From VYFG01 sp965248685 (GTDB lineage Bacteria > Pseudomonadota > Gammaproteobacteria > Arenicellales > Poriferihabitantaceae): DNA of 64,000 bases. This document shows positions 60,938 to 64,000 of this stretch, piece after piece (position 1 is the stretch's first letter; each line of letters opens with the position of its first letter). The notes below the pieces were generated by a model. The model saw only the letters and a list, made by a program, of their open reading frames with translations, was not told the origin of the DNA and searched no databases. The stretch lies in contig CBDFKC010000003.1 of assembly GCA_965248685.1 (NCBI GenBank), positions 2,728,001 to 2,792,000 on the forward strand. The letters are read 5' to 3'. Made by a program: the position numbers and the translations under genes.

Positions 60938-63412
60938 ATGGCTGAAGAAGAGGTAAATCCGGAAGATCTCGAGATTGCGGACGAACTGATTGCGGAGCGT
61001 CGTGCCGAGGCACCGGGTGAAACGCCAGAGGATATGACTTCCTGGCAACGCCCGATAACCGCAGCTATTGACGTCATTAATTACCGAGCAGGCCAGATTA
61101 TTGCCCTGCTCATGGTACCGCTCATTGTCGCAGTGGTGCTCGAAGTCCTTTCACGAAACTCCTTTTCGATTTTGCAAAATGCCGGGTTCGAAGATCTCGC
61201 CCGAACCCTTGGACTTGGCCCCACGCTCTGGGTGTATGACACCAGTCGTATGATAGCCGGGGTGCTATTCATGGCGGGCGCGGGCTATGGTCTGATGCGC
61301 GGGGTTCATATTCGCGCCGACTTTTTATACCGAAATTGGTCGGCAAAGACACAAGCGACAGTGGACGCACTACTGTACCTCTTGTTCTTTATGCCTTCGA
61401 TGATCTTCTTTACCGTTATTGCTTCAGAGTTCTGGTGGGTCGCCTTTTCAAGAGGCGAAACCATGCAGGTCGACAGCGCCTGGGGACCAGTTTTGTGGCC
61501 CGCGCGCCTGGCGATGCCAGTTGGTGCCTTCCTCTTGATGCTGCAGGGCATCCCTGAGACTTTTCGCGCATTTCACAAGATGGGTAAAGAGCGAGAGCGT
61601 TGGTTCATACGGGCCTTGCCTGTCTATTTAATCGCACTGATCTGGCTCGTTCTGGCAGTGTTCCAACCAGGCATGATCCCCGGTGGCGAATGGTTTTCTG
61701 ACCTCATGTCTGCCCGACCGAACATGGACAAAGCGACCATCGGATTGATCATGCTGGGAGCCATGCTCTTCGTGATCTTTATTGGTTTTCCAATTGCGTT
61801 CACGTTGATCTTCCTTGCCTTTGTCTTCGGTATTTGGGGCGCCAACTTCAAGTTGACCACGCTGTTGATGACGCTGAACACAAATTCCACCATGTTGAAC
61901 GATCAGCTTATGGCGGTGCCGCTGTTTGTCCTGATGGGGATTGTGATGGAAGCGGCGGGCTTGATGGACCGGCTGTTTGCGTCGATCCAGATGATCATGT
62001 CGCGCGTTCGCGGCGCGTTGTTCATCGCCGTACTGATCGTATCCACGATTTTTGCAGCAGCCACTGGCATTGTGGGCGCTTCTGTGACCCTGCTTGGGAT
62101 CATGGCTGGCGCGACCATGACCAGATCAGGTTATGACGTCAAGCTTGCGGCCGGAACCATCACCGCAGGCGGCACATTGGGCATTCTGATACCGCCCTCA
62201 ATTATGCTAATCGTCATGGGACCTGTTCTGGAAGTTTCAACCCTTGACCTCTTCCGTGGAGCCTTTATTCCCGGCGCCATGCTGGCTACCCTTTACTTGC
62301 TCTACACGCTTGGACGCTGCTGGCTGAATCCGGACCTGGGGCCAATTTTGTCAGAAGAGGACCAACCTCGAACGTCCGCATTTTATGGCGCTGAAGTCTC
62401 GCTAATCTGCCTGGGCGTTTTGACCGTTTGCCGAGTCTTTGGCCTTGCCATGGGCGGTGCTTTTGGCGGTGTGATTCCATTTGGCGGTTTGATCGTTTTA
62501 GCCATTACCTGTGCCGTCGCCTATGCCGCATACCGTCGCTTGAATCTACTCAGGATCGCGCTTCCGATAGCGGTTATCTTCCACCTCTTTATGATCTCTG
62601 CGAATATGGGCGAGGATGGTAGCCTGCCGATCTGGTCGATCACTTTTGCTGCATTCACCCTGCTTTTGGCGTATCTGGGACGGCCGATTTATAGCACTGC
62701 GGCTGACGGTAAGTTCTATTTTTCGCAGCTCTGGGATGAGTTCTTTGCCGGTCTCATGCCTCCTACCATCCTGATATCTTTTGCTTTGGGGTCGATTCTC
62801 CTTGGCTTCGCAACACCTGCCGAAGCCGCAGCGATGGGCGCCTTTGGTGCCATCTTGTTATCTCTCGTTTACGGGAAATTCACCATTCCTAGTTTCTTTG
62901 ATAGTCTGGTCAAGGCCCTGGAGATCACGGTTTTGATCATGTTCCTGGTTGCCGCATCGAACTTCTTTGGCGCCGAATTCAGTGCCCTGGGCACGCCAAA
63001 GATGATGACTGAGCTGCTACTTGGCCTCGACATGTCGCCTTACTTGATACTGATAGTGATCATGGCATTGATCTTCCTGCTCGGATGGCCACTGGAGTGG
63101 GTACCCATCGTTCTGATCGTTTTGCCAATTTTGCTGCCGACGGTCGAGGCGTTGGATATCCACGGACTGGATCGCTACGACCTGATGGTCTGGTTTGGCA
63201 TACTTGTCGCGGTGAACCTGCAGACAGCATGGCTATCCCCGCCTGTGGCCTTGTCAGCCTACTTTCTGAAAGGGGTTGTGCCGAATTGGGATCTCAAGGA
63301 CATCTATCTCGGCATGATGCAGTTCATGATGATTCAACTCGTCGGTCTCATCTTGCTGTTTATCTTCCCGCAATTGGTGCTTTGGCTACCCGAAGTAATG
63401 TCGGGTGGGTAA
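60938..63412 (+). CDS. dctQM: TRAP transporter fused membrane subunit (DctQ-DctM)
   Basis: About 824 residues. A hydrophilic acidic N-terminal tail (about 1-45) is followed by a four-helix DctQ domain (about 45-240), and then a large DctM domain. The family's GFPIAFTLIFLAF, GGTLGILIPPS and GFATPAEAAAMGAFGA motifs are present. The DctM half has about 150 extra residues with four to five helices between its two repeats (about 480-620), making it longer than usual. I choose ATG 60938 over 60932 because GAGGAG (60925-60930) is then seven bases away. Confidence 0.9.
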   Translation: MAEEEVNPEDLEIADELIAERRAEAPGETPEDMTSWQRPITAAIDVINYRAGQIIALLMVPLIVAVVLEVLSRNSFSILQNAGFEDLARTLGLGPTLWVYDTSRMIAGVLFMAGAGYGLMRGVHIRADFLYRNWSAKTQATVDALLYLLFFMPSMIFFTVIASEFWWVAFSRGETMQVDSAWGPVLWPARLAMPVGAFLLMLQGIPETFRAFHKMGKERERWFIRALPVYLIALIWLVLAVFQPGMIPGGEWFSDLMSARPNMDKATIGLIMLGAMLFVIFIGFPIAFTLIFLAFVFGIWGANFKLTTLLMTLNTNSTMLNDQLMAVPLFVLMGIVMEAAGLMDRLFASIQMIMSRVRGALFIAVLIVSTIFAAATGIVGASVTLLGIMAGATMTRSGYDVKLAAGTITAGGTLGILIPPSIMLIVMGPVLEVSTLDLFRGAFIPGAMLATLYLLYTLGRCWLNPDLGPILSEEDQPRTSAFYGAEVSLICLGVLTVCRVFGLAMGGAFGGVIPFGGLIVLAITCAVAYAAYRRLNLLRIALPIAVIFHLFMISANMGEDGSLPIWSITFAAFTLLLAYLGRPIYSTAADGKFYFSQLWDEFFAGLMPPTILISFALGSILLGFATPAEAAAMGAFGAILLSLVYGKFTIPSFFDSLVKALEITVLIMFLVAASNFFGAEFSALGTPKMMTELLLGLDMSPYLILIVIMALIFLLGWPLEWVPIVLIVLPILLPTVEALDIHGLDRYDLMVWFGILVAVNLQTAWLSPPVALSAYFLKGVVPNWDLKDIYLGMMQFMMIQLVGLILLFIFPQLVLWLPEVMSGG

Positions 63413-63495
63413 ATCATGATGCATCTCCTTCGATCTACCTAGTCATGGGCAAGCACCCTGCATACTGACATCTATCCTGGCAAAGGCCGGCAGGT

Positions 63496-64000
63496 ATGAA
63501 ACGCGAACGCGGTTCTACGATCGATCGGGTGCTCGATATTCTCGACACCGTCGCCGCATCGACAAAGCCGCTTAGCGCAACCGAGATCAACGAGGCGCTG
63601 AATCTGCCCAAGGCAACCGCGCACCGGCTCTGCGCCAAGCTCGAAGCGCGGGGATACCTGCTCAAGAGAATCGATGGTAAAAGTTATCAGCCCGGCAATT
63701 GCCTTTTTGATGTTGCTGTCGGAGTCCTGGCCAACTCTCGTTTCGGTGCCACACGCCACGCTATATTGACCGAACTGTCAGAAAAGGTCGGTGAAACCTG
63801 CAATATCGCCTACCCCGATGGTCTGTACATGGCCTATTCCGATCGAGTTGAAACCAATGCACCATTGCGGCTGCAGTTTTCAATCGGGATGCGGGTTCCA
63901 CTTTACTGCACCGCGAGTGGCAAACTTTACCTGAGTACGCTGCCAAAATCCCGGCGCAAGGCGGTAATCAATAAGCTAAAGCTTGAGGCTCACGCAAAAA
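63496..64000 (+). CDS. IclR-family transcriptional regulator, 5' part
   Basis: The first 168 codons of an IclR regulator, running off the window. The helix-turn-helix is in residues ~5-60 (TIDRVLDILDTVAASTKPLSATEINEALNLPKATAHRLCAKLEARGYL). The effector-binding domain begins GATRHAILTELSEKVGETCNIAYPDG and includes the RVPLYCTASGK motif. It follows the transporter by 83 bases and is the probable regulator of the island. Confidence 0.92.
   Translation, partial: MKRERGSTIDRVLDILDTVAASTKPLSATEINEALNLPKATAHRLCAKLEARGYLLKRIDGKSYQPGNCLFDVAVGVLANSRFGATRHAILTELSEKVGETCNIAYPDGLYMAYSDRVETNAPLRLQFSIGMRVPLYCTASGKLYLSTLPKSRRKAVINKLKLEAHAK

Overview
The window looks like the chromosome of a marine-type, heterotrophic Gammaproteobacterium of moderate GC. 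The evidence is a SoxR with an intact iron-sulfur motif next to its own operator, tdh-kbl, TRAP transport, organosulfonate-type catabolism and many small catabolic operons. Genus cannot be set from the sequence. No rRNA, tRNA, CRISPR array or replication origin was seen. About 55 genes are intact or partial, and four more are clear remnants or frameshifted genes.

Layout. 1-8.2 kb: end of an Asp/Glu racemase-type gene, a FadN-type beta-oxidation fusion, a BKACE enzyme, ilvD, and the threonine-degradation pair tdh-kbl behind an M19 dipeptidase remnant. 8.5-14.5 kb: an APH-like kinase, then a compact set of DUF2235 lipase-like protein, DNA/RNA non-specific endonuclease and second DUF2235 protein, then a decayed GNAT gene. 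14.6-19.2 kb: MFS carrier, TlpA-like thioredoxin, amidase, PhzF/proline-racemase-like protein. 19.3-22.8 kb: a signalling operon (STAS, metallo-beta-lactamase fold, CHASE2-SpoIIE phosphatase). 22.8-35 kb: DUF3530, EamA, LysR, secreted metacaspase-like protein, AraC-GyrI, a frameshifted Rieske oxygenase, Nudix, TylF-like methyltransferase, secreted cupin, AraC/MFS/LysE and a small zinc-ribbon protein.

35-43.4 kb is accessory-looking: an unrecognised secreted protein, then single same-strand genes separated by related intergenic repeats, with one complete IS1182-like insertion (40093-41698, 4-bp target duplication). 43.5-46.4 kb holds FecR and OmpA lipoprotein genes divergent from an RsbW-like kinase and a Cys/Met PLP enzyme.

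46.4-53.8 kb is the most striking part. SoxR is divergent from a five-gene leftward operon: Rieske protein, glutathione transferase, a PLP gamma-lyase/synthase fused to two NifU-like domains, an ATP-grasp ligase and a 14-TM-type MFS exporter. The shared intergenic region carries a textbook MerR-type promoter with a 19-bp spacer and a perfect dyad. I infer a redox-stress-induced pathway that makes or detoxifies and exports a sulfur-containing small molecule.

54.5-64 kb is richer in GC and begins where a universal-stress gene is broken. It resembles a 2,3-dihydroxypropanesulfonate (DHPS) catabolic island: HpsP-, HpsO- and HpsN-like dehydrogenases plus a GMC oxidoreductase on the minus strand, a divergent TRAP transporter (DctP and a fused, enlarged DctQM), and an IclR regulator cut by the window end.
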